The position numbers and the translations under genes were made by a program. This document shows, piece by piece, positions 55,808-64,000 of a stretch of 64,000 bases of DNA (position 1 is its first letter; each line of letters begins with the position of its first letter). The notes under the pieces were generated by a model. That model saw only the letters and a program-made list of their open reading frames with translations, searched no databases and had not been told where the DNA came from. Origin of the DNA: Shewanella phaeophyticola (lineage in GTDB: Bacteria; Pseudomonadota; Gammaproteobacteria; Enterobacterales; Shewanellaceae); NCBI RefSeq assembly GCF_025398315.1, contig NZ_JAODOQ010000001.1, positions 496,001 through 560,000 of the forward strand. Direction: 5' to 3'.

Positions 55808-56074
55808 TTACTTTTTGTAAGAAGAAGCCATGTTGTCTAAACGGTCGTTAGCACGTTTAGCTTCGGCTTGTGCGTCCATAGAAGCAGCTTTAGCGCCTTT
55901 AACATCAGCAGATAGCTTGCTTTGCTCAGACTTTAAAGAACCAACTTCTGCTGATAGTTGATCAACTTTGTTTCCTAGGTTTGCTACGCTTTCTTCTAAA
56001 GCAGTAGTGTTAGCACAACCACCTAATAAAGCAGTCATCGCAACACCAGCAATCATCAGTACTTTTTTGTTCAT
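55808..56074 (-). CDS. lpp: Murein (Braun-type) lipoprotein Lpp
   Basis: 88 residues. Signal and lipobox KKVLMIAGVAMTALLGGC (lipidated Cys at 20), then a short heptad-repeat helix (LEESVANLGNKVDQLSAEVGSLKSEQSKLSADV) and a C-terminal YKK whose last lysine would be joined to peptidoglycan by an L,D-transpeptidase. The ATG at 56074 has the RBS GGGA; a longer in-frame ORF to 56131 lacks the signal layout. It is alone on its transcript, with about 280 bases to cca. Abundant outer-membrane tether in gammaproteobacteria. Confidence 0.9.
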   Translation of the reverse strand: MNKKVLMIAGVAMTALLGGCANTTALEESVANLGNKVDQLSAEVGSLKSEQSKLSADVKGAKAASMDAQAEAKRANDRLDNMASSYKK

Positions 56075-56352
56075 GGGTAAATCCCTTAATATATAGGTTG
56101 TTAAATAGTGCAACGGCGTCTGCCTTTGCAACGGCGTAATTATGTCACAGTTTTTTTATTTGCTATAGGCAAATATAAGATTATTAATCTAAAATAACGA
56201 AATAAATGAAAATTGCAAGTCTACTGACTTAAAACTACTCTTTTTTATCGATTTTATATAAATCTTAGTGATTTATTGCTTATTCACCGCTAAAAATTGC
56301 ATTTTTTCGCTTTTTTACTATCAAAGTAGTAAAGATAGTTGTAACACGAATG

Positions 56353-57584
56353 TTATTTTTTAAGCAATTGTAATTTATACTCATTAACACGTTCTGTGCG
56401 TTTTAGTTGTAATTGGCTTTTTATTGCCGCGCCTTGGTGCCCTTCAGCGATAATCGATTGCACATCAACCTGGTTTGCCAGTTGCAAGCAATGCTGTAAA
56501 TACTCAGCCTGTGGATACTCTGCTTCTTCAAACCCTGTACGGCCTCTTATGTCGCCATGACAACATAATAATAAGTCGGTTAGCCGCTGAGGTTTACGCC
56601 AAAAGTCAGCCTTATCGAACAGTTTGATTATGGTCTCAGCTCTAAGTTCAAACGCATTATGAATATTTTGGTGCTGGTCGCTCACTAATAACGCTAAATC
56701 ACGGTATTCATTAGGGACTCGTATTCGTTGGCATAGTTTTTTGATTGCGGCTAAGCCTTTTTGTCCATGGCCATGATGTTTTGGCCAATCTTGTTTAGGG
56801 GTGAGTGCTTTACCTAAGTCGTGCACTAATGCTGCAAAACGGACTGCTTTGTTTGCGCTCAATTTACTGGTTTGTTCCAGCACCATTAAGGTATGTACGC
56901 CGCTATCTATTTCTGGGTGCCATTTTTCAGGTTGTGGCACACCAAATAAGGCATCGACCTCCGGAAATAATACTTCTAACGCTTGGCATTCTCTTAATAT
57001 TTCAAAAAAATTTGTGGGCTTTGGCTCGCTAATGCTTTATCGCATTCTTGCCATACGCGTTCAGGGGTGAGGTGCTCAAGTTCGCCATTATTGGCAATCT
57101 CACGCATCAACTGTAATGTTTCTGGTGCGATACTAAAGCCTAAATGATGAAAACGTGCAGCAAAGCGTGCAACACGTAATACCCGTAAAGGATCTTCTGT
57201 AAACGCATTAGACACATGACGCAACACCTTAGCCTTGATATCGTCAACACCATGGTAAGGGTCGTACAGGTTGCCTTGCTCGTCTTGCGCGATGGCATTA
57301 ATGGTTAAATCACGACGTAGTAAGTCTTGTTCAAGGGTGACTTGCTGGTTGGCGTCACAACTAAATCCCTGGTAACCATTACCGGTTTTTCGCTCCGTTC
57401 TGGCTAGGGCGTATTCTTGTTGTGTTTTGGGGTGTAAGAAAACCGGGAAGTCTTTGCCAACTTGCTGATAACCAAGCGCTAGCATTTGTTCAACACTGCT
57501 ACCCACAACCACGTAATCTTTGTCGACCACAGGTTGATTAAGAAGGGAATCGCGCACGGCCCCGCCTACTAAATAAATCTTCAT
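56353..57584 (-). pseudogene. cca: CCA-adding enzyme (tRNA nucleotidyltransferase), frameshift in a T run near 57003
   Basis: Adds or repairs the 3' CCA of tRNA. The N-terminal part shows [85 protein letters not shown] and [15 protein letters not shown]. The frame fails at CAAATTTTTTTGAAA (7 T; 8 T gives [11 protein letters not shown]). The HD-domain C-terminus (EKWHPEIDSGVHTLMV, AALVHDLGKALTPKQDWPKHHGHGQKG, VPNEYRDLALLVSDQH, RKPQRLTDLLLCCHGDIRGRTGFE) is intact. About 411 residues repaired. The ATG at 57584 matches the usual N-terminus and skips a four-residue extension. A pure homopolymer error. Confidence 0.93.
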
Positions 57585-57714
57585 GGCGTACCACAACGTG
57601 TAATAATAAGTAGCATAAATATTACCAGAGTTAGATTTTTACGGCTAACTTTTGACAAGCTGTGATACAAGCATTAACGTGAGCCGTCAGTTTCAAATAA
57701 GGATTTTTGGTCGA

Positions 57715-59391
57715 ATGTATAAAGCCTTCTATGGATTAAATGATAATCCGTTTTCAATTGCGCCTAACCCTCATTATATGTTCTTAAGCGACCGCCATCG
57801 TGAGGCGCTAGCCCATCTAACTTATGGGTTAGGAGAAACCGGCGGTTTTGTGTTATTAACGGGAGAAGTTGGGACGGGTAAAACCACCGTTTCACGCTGT
57901 TTATTGCAGCAAATACCTGATAATACCGATACTGCTTTTATTCTTAATCCTTCTTTAACCGAGCTAGAGCTATTAGCCACATTATGTGATGAGCTCGAAA
58001 TTAGTTATGGTGAAAATCCAACCTTAAAACAGCTGACAGATCTCATCAGCATGTATTTACTCAATAATCATAAAAATGGCCGTAATACGGTGCTGATTAT
58101 TGATGAAGCACAGCATTTGCGCTCGGAAGTGTTAGAGCAGCTGCGCTTATTAACAAATCTAGAAACCAACACCAAAAAGCTATTACAGGTTATTTTAATT
58201 GGTCAGCCTGAATTGCAGCAATTATTGAAGCGCCAAGATTTACGCCAGTTAGCTCAGCGTATCACTGCTCGATATCATTTATTGCCGTTAAATAGAGAAG
58301 AAATTGCTTTATATGTGTTGCACCGGTTACAGGTGGCTGGACGTCATGAACCTTTATTTACCCGTAAAGCAATAGCGGCATTGCACAAGCACTCTGGCGG
58401 TATTCCTCGGTTAACTAACTTATTATGTGAGCGTGCGTTAATGGCCGGTTATGGCCAAGGCAAAGTGCCAATTGATCATAAGATGGTTAACCAAGCCGCG
58501 ATTGAAGTGTTGGGTGACATCGATGAGTCTAATGAAAAGCGCTGGCCGTTTGTGGCCGCTGCGGCGTTGGTACTGGCATTTGGCTTATCATTTTATTTGT
58601 TTAATCGCACAGCGATTGACGAAAACCTCAGTGCTACAACTGCATTGCCTCAAGCTCAAGCTCAAGCTCAGCAACCCGTAGATGAACCCATCACTACAAT
58701 TACTGCAAATAAACCGCTTATACAGGTGCAACAACCACAAGCACCTGCGCAATCAACACCTGCTGTTAATGCAGAACAGCAAATATTACGTCAGGCAATG
58801 CTGCAAAGTAACAGTATCGATAATGCTTTTGCTGGGTTGTTTGGTTTATGGGATAAGCAGCCCATCATTGGTTTATCTGCTTGTCAGGCTGCACAACAAC
58901 AAAACCTAGCCTGTTACCAACAACAAGGTAATTGGAACAGTATTATGCGCCTCAATTATCCTGCCGTGGTTTATTTGCAAGATGCACAAGCTAATGTGTT
59001 TTATGGGGTGATTGTCGAGCGTCAAGTTGATCAGATATTACTGCAGTTAGGTGAGCAACAATTTTGGGTAAATAAAGATTGGTTTGATCGTCACTTTAGC
59101 GGCACTTTTGAGATTTTATGGCAGCCAGACAGTATTTTACCCCGTGAAATCGGCCAGGCATCCAGTGTGGCAGAACTGCAGTGGTTAGAAAATAGTTTAG
59201 CCATTGTGAGCCAACGTCGCGCTCGTTTGCTCACTCAATTTGACAGTGAGTTAGAGCAACAACTTATGCAGTTTCAGCGTCAGCATGGTTTAAAACCAGA
59301 TGGCATTGCCGGTAATCAAACCCTAATACAACTTAATTTATATTTGAGCCAACAAGGCTCTAGATTAAGCGCTTCTGAGGAACGTCGTTAA
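57715..59391 (+). CDS. gspA: GspA/ExeA-type ATPase of the type II secretion assembly complex
   Basis: About 558 residues. An AAA ATPase domain opens YKAFYGLNDNPFSIAPNPHYMFLSDRHREAL, Walker A LLTGEVGTGKTTVSR, Walker B TVLIIDEAQHL, sensor IGQPELQQLL. A membrane span lies near residue 285 (FVAAAALVLAFGLSFYLF), then a Gln/Ala-rich linker and, in the periplasm, a C39-like region ending in a peptidoglycan-binding domain (LMQFQRQHGLKPDGIAGNQTLIQLNLYL). With GspB it helps place the GspD secretin through the cell wall in Aeromonas. The ATG at 57715 follows AAGGAT and gives the family N-terminus; an upstream in-frame ATG is poorer. It overlaps gspB (TAATG). Confidence 0.9.
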   Translation: MYKAFYGLNDNPFSIAPNPHYMFLSDRHREALAHLTYGLGETGGFVLLTGEVGTGKTTVSRCLLQQIPDNTDTAFILNPSLTELELLATLCDELEISYGENPTLKQLTDLISMYLLNNHKNGRNTVLIIDEAQHLRSEVLEQLRLLTNLETNTKKLLQVILIGQPELQQLLKRQDLRQLAQRITARYHLLPLNREEIALYVLHRLQVAGRHEPLFTRKAIAALHKHSGGIPRLTNLLCERALMAGYGQGKVPIDHKMVNQAAIEVLGDIDESNEKRWPFVAAAALVLAFGLSFYLFNRTAIDENLSATTALPQAQAQAQQPVDEPITTITANKPLIQVQQPQAPAQSTPAVNAEQQILRQAMLQSNSIDNAFAGLFGLWDKQPIIGLSACQAAQQQNLACYQQQGNWNSIMRLNYPAVVYLQDAQANVFYGVIVERQVDQILLQLGEQQFWVNKDWFDRHFSGTFEILWQPDSILPREIGQASSVAELQWLENSLAIVSQRRARLLTQFDSELEQQLMQFQRQHGLKPDGIAGNQTLIQLNLYLSQQGSRLSASEERR

Positions 59392-60392
59392 TGTCGATTT
59401 TATTGGATGCCGTTAATCGCAATAAACAACAGCAAGGCAATGTGGCCGATTTAATGTCGACCCCTCCACAGTATTCATCGCCGCCGAATAAACCTACCTC
59501 GCTAAAAAAGTACGGTTTACTGGCAACTGCAGTGTTAGTTGGAGTGGGTGCTGCTTGGGGGATGAGTTTGCTGCTTGTGCCGCCTTCAACGCAGTCTATT
59601 GAGCCAGTAGCTCCAGCTCAAAGTTTGCCAAAACCGGCAGTCGTTAACCCGTCAGTATCGAAGGTTGAAACAGCAATGGCTCCGGTATCTGATGATGTTC
59701 GCTTAGCGGGTAAAGTTGCGCTGCCGCTAGCAAAGCCTTTTAATCAAACGGCGATGTCTGTGCCGGCAAGCAATTACCGAGACTCTGGCTCTGCAAATGT
59801 TTCACAGACTAATGCAGCTCCAGTAAACTCGCAGCAATATTCGCAGCAACAATCAACGCCTGCACAAACTAGTTCTCGCCAGCAAACGCAATCTTATGCA
59901 GAACCATCACAACAAGAGCCGATAGTTTTAGGGGCTAATGCTAACCGTCGTGGACTCGCTGAACTTGAAGCGTTGCGTATGCAAGTGAACGCTGCCGCTC
60001 AAGAAGTCGATTTTGCGTCAGTGAAAGCGCCGTCGATTGATGAGCAAAACAATTTATTGGCCGCGTTTGAAACCGCACTTAAAGACGTCGAGTTTGAGGA
60101 ATCCGTTAATCAACGGATGACAGAGGCTAAGCTTGATCCGATCCCTACGCCGAGTAACCGCCAAATCCCTAAATATGGCGATTTACCCGCAAGTGTGCAA
60201 TTACAGGTGCCAGAGTTTAATGTTAACGCACATGTTTATGCCACAGATCCAACGAACCGTTGGCTAAATGTAGATGGTGCAGAGTTTCAGCAAGGTGACA
60301 TGATTAAGAATAAGCTGACGATCATTGAGATCCGCCCAAGAGATATTATTTTGGATATTAATGGTGAACAATTTAGGGTGCCAGCTATCTAA
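59391..60392 (+). CDS. gspB: GspB/ExeB-type type II secretion assembly protein
   Basis: 333 residues, one membrane span near 43-62 (LLATAVLVGVGAAWGMSLLL) after a short cytoplasmic start SILLDAVNRNKQQ. A long, low-complexity Gln/Ser/Ala periplasmic linker follows (about 70-200). The C-terminal GspB domain reads SVQLQVPEFNVNAHVYATDPTNRWLNVDGAEFQQGDMIKNKLTIIEIRPRDIILDINGEQFRVP, a TonB-like small fold. Start overlaps the gspA stop, so the two are coupled and probably act as one complex. The strong terminator at 60413-60445 ends the transcript. The other gsp genes are not in the window. Confidence 0.88.
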   Translation: MSILLDAVNRNKQQQGNVADLMSTPPQYSSPPNKPTSLKKYGLLATAVLVGVGAAWGMSLLLVPPSTQSIEPVAPAQSLPKPAVVNPSVSKVETAMAPVSDDVRLAGKVALPLAKPFNQTAMSVPASNYRDSGSANVSQTNAAPVNSQQYSQQQSTPAQTSSRQQTQSYAEPSQQEPIVLGANANRRGLAELEALRMQVNAAAQEVDFASVKAPSIDEQNNLLAAFETALKDVEFEESVNQRMTEAKLDPIPTPSNRQIPKYGDLPASVQLQVPEFNVNAHVYATDPTNRWLNVDGAEFQQGDMIKNKLTIIEIRPRDIILDINGEQFRVPAI

Positions 60393-60412
60393 TCGGTATC
60401 ACGTTGGCTAAA

Positions 60413-60445
60413 AACAACAAAGGCGCATAATGCGCCTTTGTTGTT
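60413..60445. terminator. Bidirectional terminator between gspB and nhaD
   Basis: A perfect 15-bp stem, AACAACAAAGGCGCA (60413-60427) with TGCGCCTTTGTTGTT (60431-60445), loop TAA. Usable from both converging genes. Confidence 0.92.
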
Positions 60446-60466
60446 AGTGAGTATTAGAGGTGAGAT

Positions 60467-61713
60467 TTAACCGTGAATATGGTTAGCTAAAAACAAGGTT
60501 AATACATAGCCCAAGCTGTAGCATAACAACAACGCAGGTACGTATTTTAAATAACTCACAAAGGTCAGTTCTTCTACTTTGCTCATGGCAATAATGCCTG
60601 ATGCTGAACCGATAATTAACAACGATCCACCCACACCCACAGCGTAAGTTAAGCCTAACCATTGCACTGTGGTTAACACTGGGTCTGCTTTTAATAACGC
60701 AGCCGTGAGTGGTACGTTATCTAGTAATGATGAGCCAACACCGGTGAAGAAGTTAGAAATACTTGGGTTATACATACCGTATACGTCGGTTAATAAGTTA
60801 AGCGTACCAATTTCTTTAAGCATACCCACCAGTAGTAAAATCCCTAAGAAGAATAGTAAGGTGTCGAATTCAACTTGGCGAATATATTCTAATACCTGTA
60901 GATCTTCGGTTTTACTCTTGTCTGTGCGGCCAACTAAGAACATGACCGACAAACCAAATAAGAACGTCAGCACAGGTGGAACCCCAAACAGTACGTTAAG
61001 TGCCATGGTTAAAATAATTGTGGCAAAGAAGATTATCCCTATCACGATATCAACCGTATTGTATCTTTGTTCGATTGGCGTGGTGCTCACATGGCCTCAG
61101 CTTTCAGTGAGAACAACACTGCTAACAAGCCAACACTTATCCCAGCAGGAATGAACAATACCAGTAGCTCAGAGATATGTACTTTACCAGCTAAGAAAAT
61201 CATTAATGTGGTGACATCGCCAGTAATCAAGGCAACACCACCTGAGTTAACCGCAAAAATAATCAATACCGCCATGCGGCGACGCATTTGATTGTCTAGG
61301 TTAAAGGTGGTTAGCAGTACCAAAGACACCAAGGTTGCGGTGACGTTGTCACAAAATGTTGATAACACTAAAGCGAACAAACCAACTTGCAGCATTAACA
61401 TGCGTACAGAGACTTGCTGCGGAAATATTTTTTGCACTAAAACCTGGATCATGCCTTTAGCGTTTAAATAAGCGACAAAGGTCATGGTCGACATTAAAAA
61501 TAGCCATAATGTGGCAATTTCTAATAAGTTTTCATTGAGTTCTTCGCCAACCAGTTTACTGTTTTCTGGACTGCCAGAGGCAATAAACAAAGTTATCCAG
61601 GCGATACAGCCAAGGAATAAAGTGGTTTTTGCTTTGTTAATATGAGTAACTTCTTCGAGCACGATACTGAGCAGCGCGAGCACCGCAAGCGAGATAAGAA
61701 AAGTATGTAGCAT
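60467..61713 (-). pseudogene. nhaD: NhaD-type Na+/H+ antiporter, frameshift near 61093
   Basis: An inner-membrane antiporter with about 12 spans. Part 1 (VLALLSIVLEEVTHINKAKTTLFLGCIAWI, FLMSTMTFVAYLNAKGMIQVLV, ALVLSTFCDNVTATLVSLVLLTTF, IIFAVNSGGVALITGDVTTLMIFLAGK) ends with KAEAM. Part 2 begins STTPIEQRYNTVDIVIGIIFF and includes VEFDTLLFFLGILLLVGMLKE, GVGSSLLDNVPLTAALLKAD and VGVGGSLLIIGSASGIIAMSKVEELTF. Restoring one G or C in GAGGCCATG fuses them (KAEGHVSTTP), giving about 416 residues; SSLLDNVPLTAA and the first part's SGGV..ITGD are family ion-site motifs. The loss is at GGCC. It is separated from hemL by 325 bases. Confidence 0.88.
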
Positions 61714-62038
61714 GACTGCAATTCCAACTTTGTGTTGTAGGTCATTAGGCGCTGTTGATCGTTCAAGCTTGTTTCAAAAGCCCTAACATTATTACCGAGA
61801 ATTTATGCTCACTTAACCCAACCTCATTTTAAGGTTCAATTAAGTTTTCTATTTGCGGCGCGATCACATCACATAAATGGACGTTCCGCAACTCAGATCA
61901 CAGTTTTTGTGCCAAAATAGACCAAAGTTGAGCAAGGTTTGAACACCAAGACGGGAAGTAGAAGGTGAGTGGGTTTATAGAATGAAAAAAGGATAACCAA
62001 CTAAGTTGATTATCCTTTTTTTCTAATGGGTTGAGCGC
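61714..62038. other. Gap between hemL and nhaD (both minus strand)
   Basis: 325 bases without a gene. It carries the hemL terminator at 61985-62022 and must hold the nhaD promoter. No other repeat or operator was identified. Confidence 0.6.
61985..62022 (-). terminator. Terminator of hemL
   Basis: GGATAACCAACT (61991-62002) with AGTTGATTATCC (62004-62015), one mismatch that is a G-T pair on the transcript, and A/T runs on both sides. Confidence 0.85.
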
Positions 62039-63325
62039 TTACTTCATCGCAGCAAAAACACGGTCAACAGCAGCTAGAGTGTAGTCAATTTCTTCATCGC
62101 CATAGGCCATTGATAAGAAGCCGGCTTCATATGCGCTTGGAGCTAAGTACACGCCTTCATCTAACATTGCATGGTAGAAGTGACGGAAATGCTCCATGTT
62201 GCACTTGGTCACTTGAGTAAATGAAGTCATTGGTGCTTTATCTTCAGTAAAGAAGAAACCAAACATACCACCCACACAAGTGATGCTTAATGGAATACCG
62301 TGTTTGTCTGCTGCAGCTTTAAAGCCTTCTGCAACGCGTTTGGTTTTGGCTGCGAGCGCTTCGTATAGACCTGGTTCACATAACGCATCCATTTGCGCAA
62401 GACCTGCAGTCATTGCAATTGGGTTACCTGATAGGGTACCAGCTTGATAAACTGGTACTGTAGGTGCAATAAATTGCATCACTTCTTTACGGCCACCAAA
62501 TGCGCCCACTGGCATGCCGCCGCCAATCACTTTACCTAGAGTGGTTAAGTCAGGTGTAACGCCGTAATGCCCTTGTGCACCGCTCATTGATACACGGAAA
62601 CCGGTCATGACTTCATCGATAATCAATAACGCACCAAATTCATCACAAATAGCACGTAAACCTTGTAAAAAGCCTTCTACAGGTGGAATGCAGTTCATGT
62701 TGCCGGCAACGGGCTCGAGGATGATACACGCGATATCATCTGGGTGCTGCTCGAAAATAGCACGCACAGAATCAAGGTCGTTATAGGTTGCTGTTAACGT
62801 GTGCTTAGCAAAGTCTTCTGGAATACCAGGCGAGCTTGGCTGGCCAAGAGTGAGTGCACCAGAACCGGCTTTGACTAATAAGCAGTCTGCATGGCCGTGG
62901 TAGCAGCCTTCAAACTTTAAAATGTTGTCGCGGTTAGTAAAGCCACGAGCTAAACGGATGGCACTCATGGTGGCTTCAGTACCTGAACTCACCATACGAA
63001 CCTGTTCCATTGATGGCACCATTGAAATCACTTTTTCAGCCATTTTGACTTCAAGCTCTGTCGGTGCACCAAATGACAAACCATTTTCAACGGCATCTAA
63101 AACCGCTTGACGAATTTTAGGGTGGTTATGGCCTAAAATCATCGATCCCCATGAACCAACATAGTCGATATATTTTTTACCGTCGGCATCGAAAATATAA
63201 GCGCCATCGGCTTTTTCGATAAATAACGGTGAACCACCAACACCATTAAAGGCACGAACAGGTGAGTTAACGCCACCTGGAATGGTTTGTTTAGCCTGTT
63301 CAAATAAGACTTCGGAGCGGGTCAT
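62039..63325 (-). CDS. hemL: Glutamate-1-semialdehyde 2,1-aminomutase
   Basis: 428 residues, PLP enzyme that makes 5-aminolevulinate in the C5 haem pathway. Motifs: [100 protein letters not shown] and the PLP lysine in [19 protein letters not shown]. The near-invariant [16 protein letters not shown] reads [17 protein letters not shown] for G at 62456-62458 (GTACC where GGNCC is required). I suspect this is a miscall rather than a true substitution. Its own terminator follows. pyrB lies upstream on the same strand, 26 bases away. Confidence 0.95.
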   Translation of the reverse strand: MTRSEVLFEQAKQTIPGGVNSPVRAFNGVGGSPLFIEKADGAYIFDADGKKYIDYVGSWGSMILGHNHPKIRQAVLDAVENGLSFGAPTELEVKMAEKVISMVPSMEQVRMVSSGTEATMSAIRLARGFTNRDNILKFEGCYHGHADCLLVKAGSGALTLGQPSSPGIPEDFAKHTLTATYNDLDSVRAIFEQHPDDIACIILEPVAGNMNCIPPVEGFLQGLRAICDEFGALLIIDEVMTGFRVSMSGAQGHYGVTPDLTTLGKVIGGGMPVGAFGGRKEVMQFIAPTVPVYQAGTLSGNPIAMTAGLAQMDALCEPGLYEALAAKTKRVAEGFKAAADKHGIPLSITCVGGMFGFFFTEDKAPMTSFTQVTKCNMEHFRHFYHAMLDEGVYLAPSAYEAGFLSMAYGDEEIDYTLAAVDRVFAAMK

Positions 63326-63351
63326 GTCTAATCCTTAATTTTGTATGCCAA

Positions 63352-64000
63352 TTATCTATCGGCTTTACGTGAATACCAGTTTACTGGGCACTCATACTTT
63401 TCGAGTTGGTTTTCAACTCCAAGTGTTAATGCAAAAAGTGCCATACGGATAAGTAAGCCGTTGTCGGCTTGTCTAAAAATAGCCAAACTTGGATGGCTGT
63501 TTAAATCATTGTCGAGCTCGTTTGCTTGGGCGCGCGAGTCTCGTGGTAACGGGTGCATAATCACTGTATTTGATTTGCAATGCTGCGTGTAAATATTGTG
63601 ATTTAAGCGAAACTTGCCGCGATACTTGTTGGCTTCTTCTTGTGACGGAAAACGCTCTTCTTGAATGCGGGTTAGGTACAATATATCTGCCTGATGCAAA
63701 TTACCTTCAAGTTGTTCTGTTATTGTGATCTTATGCCCAGCATTTTCAATGTCGGCGATCACATAGTCAGGCATTGCTAGCTCACTGGGTGAAATCAATG
63801 TGAACTGAATGTCTTTATGCATGCAAAGTAAGCGCGATAAAGAATGCACTGTGCGGCCATATTTTAAATCACCTACCATCGCGATGTGCATACCATCGAT
63901 GCCCATGCCTGCGTGGCTAAGTTCTTTCTTAATGGTAAATAAATCAAGTAATGCTTGAGTGGGGTGCTCATTAGAGCCGTCGCCACCGTTAATCACAGGT
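63352..64000 (-). CDS. pyrB: Aspartate carbamoyltransferase catalytic subunit, C-terminal part (5' end outside the window)
   Basis: Pyrimidine pathway: carbamoyl phosphate plus aspartate to carbamoyl-aspartate. The visible C-terminal 215 residues start in the conserved NGGDGSNEHPTQALLDLFTI and contain IAMVGDLKYGRTVHSLSRLLC, LYLTRIQEERFP and the substrate motif VIMHPLPRDSR. The tail AIFRQADNGLLIRMALFALTLG is typical. The family length is 305-340 residues, so roughly the first third is missing. There is no pyrI gene immediately after it: hemL follows. Confidence 0.92.
   Translation of the reverse strand, partial: PVINGGDGSNEHPTQALLDLFTIKKELSHAGMGIDGMHIAMVGDLKYGRTVHSLSRLLCMHKDIQFTLISPSELAMPDYVIADIENAGHKITITEQLEGNLHQADILYLTRIQEERFPSQEEANKYRGKFRLNHNIYTQHCKSNTVIMHPLPRDSRAQANELDNDLNSHPSLAIFRQADNGLLIRMALFALTLGVENQLEKYECPVNWYSRKADR

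Overview
The window reads as chromosomal DNA of a marine gammaproteobacterium, most probably Shewanella. This rests on the rpsU-yqeY-dnaG-rpoD block with a very acidic sigma-70 insert, the GspA/GspB pair, a Dld-II type flavin/Fe-S D-lactate dehydrogenase, a pentahaem NrfA and a puu/spu/pot polyamine region. No phage, plasmid or CRISPR genes were seen. The species is inferred from gene content only.

Layout. 1-2 kb: tail of a YbgA-like protein and a CPD photolyase. 2.2-4.9 kb: nnrS-nrfA, a nitric oxide/nitrite module. 5.1-11.7 kb: a seven- or eight-gene lipid-modification cluster (NTF2-like, SDR, FAD oxidoreductase, DUF1365, Cfa-like methyltransferase, DUF2878, chalcone-isomerase-like, DUF3833) of the type found with photolyase in photo-oxidative stress regulons. 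11.7-13.1 kb: DUF3634 and a TorF-type porin. 13.2-37.6 kb: polyamine, GABA and beta-alanine catabolism: omega-aminotransferase/MmsA/cupin on the minus strand, then puuC, puuB, puuR, puuD, puuA, a spuC-like gene, potFGHI, a second puuB, gabD and gabT. It is interrupted at 19.7-22.8 kb by VanZ and SseA neighbours and a small OYE/LysR island bounded by short inverted repeats. 37.7-45.4 kb: chemoreceptor, RluA, DUF599, a CAU-anticodon tRNA and Dld-II. 45.4-46.1 kb: repeat-rich gap holding a MITE-like element. 46.1-64 kb: housekeeping genes (rpoD, dnaG, yqeY, rpsU, tsaD, plsY, folB, folK, uppP, rlmA, lpp, cca, gspA, gspB, nhaD, hemL, pyrB).

How the genes work together. PotFGHI imports putrescine. 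PuuA-PuuB-PuuC-PuuD convert it to GABA through gamma-glutamyl intermediates, and a SpuC-type transaminase offers a direct route. GabT and GabD pass GABA to succinate. The omega-aminotransferase and MmsA would handle beta-alanine from the aminopropyl part of longer polyamines. PuuR probably controls the set, and AATGA-type boxes lie in the intergenic regions.

The least expected signal is not a gene. About twenty reading frames are broken by single-base changes, including frames of essential genes (tsaD, plsY, folB, folK, cca, hemL by missense). When repaired from conserved family motifs, more than half of the breaks fall on GGNCC, above all on GGGCC/GGCCC. Every conserved Gly-Pro codon pair is necessarily GGNCC, and nearly all of them are damaged. 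I infer systematic base-calling errors at a modified GGNCC motif plus homopolymer errors, so most 'pseudogenes' listed here are probably intact in the organism.
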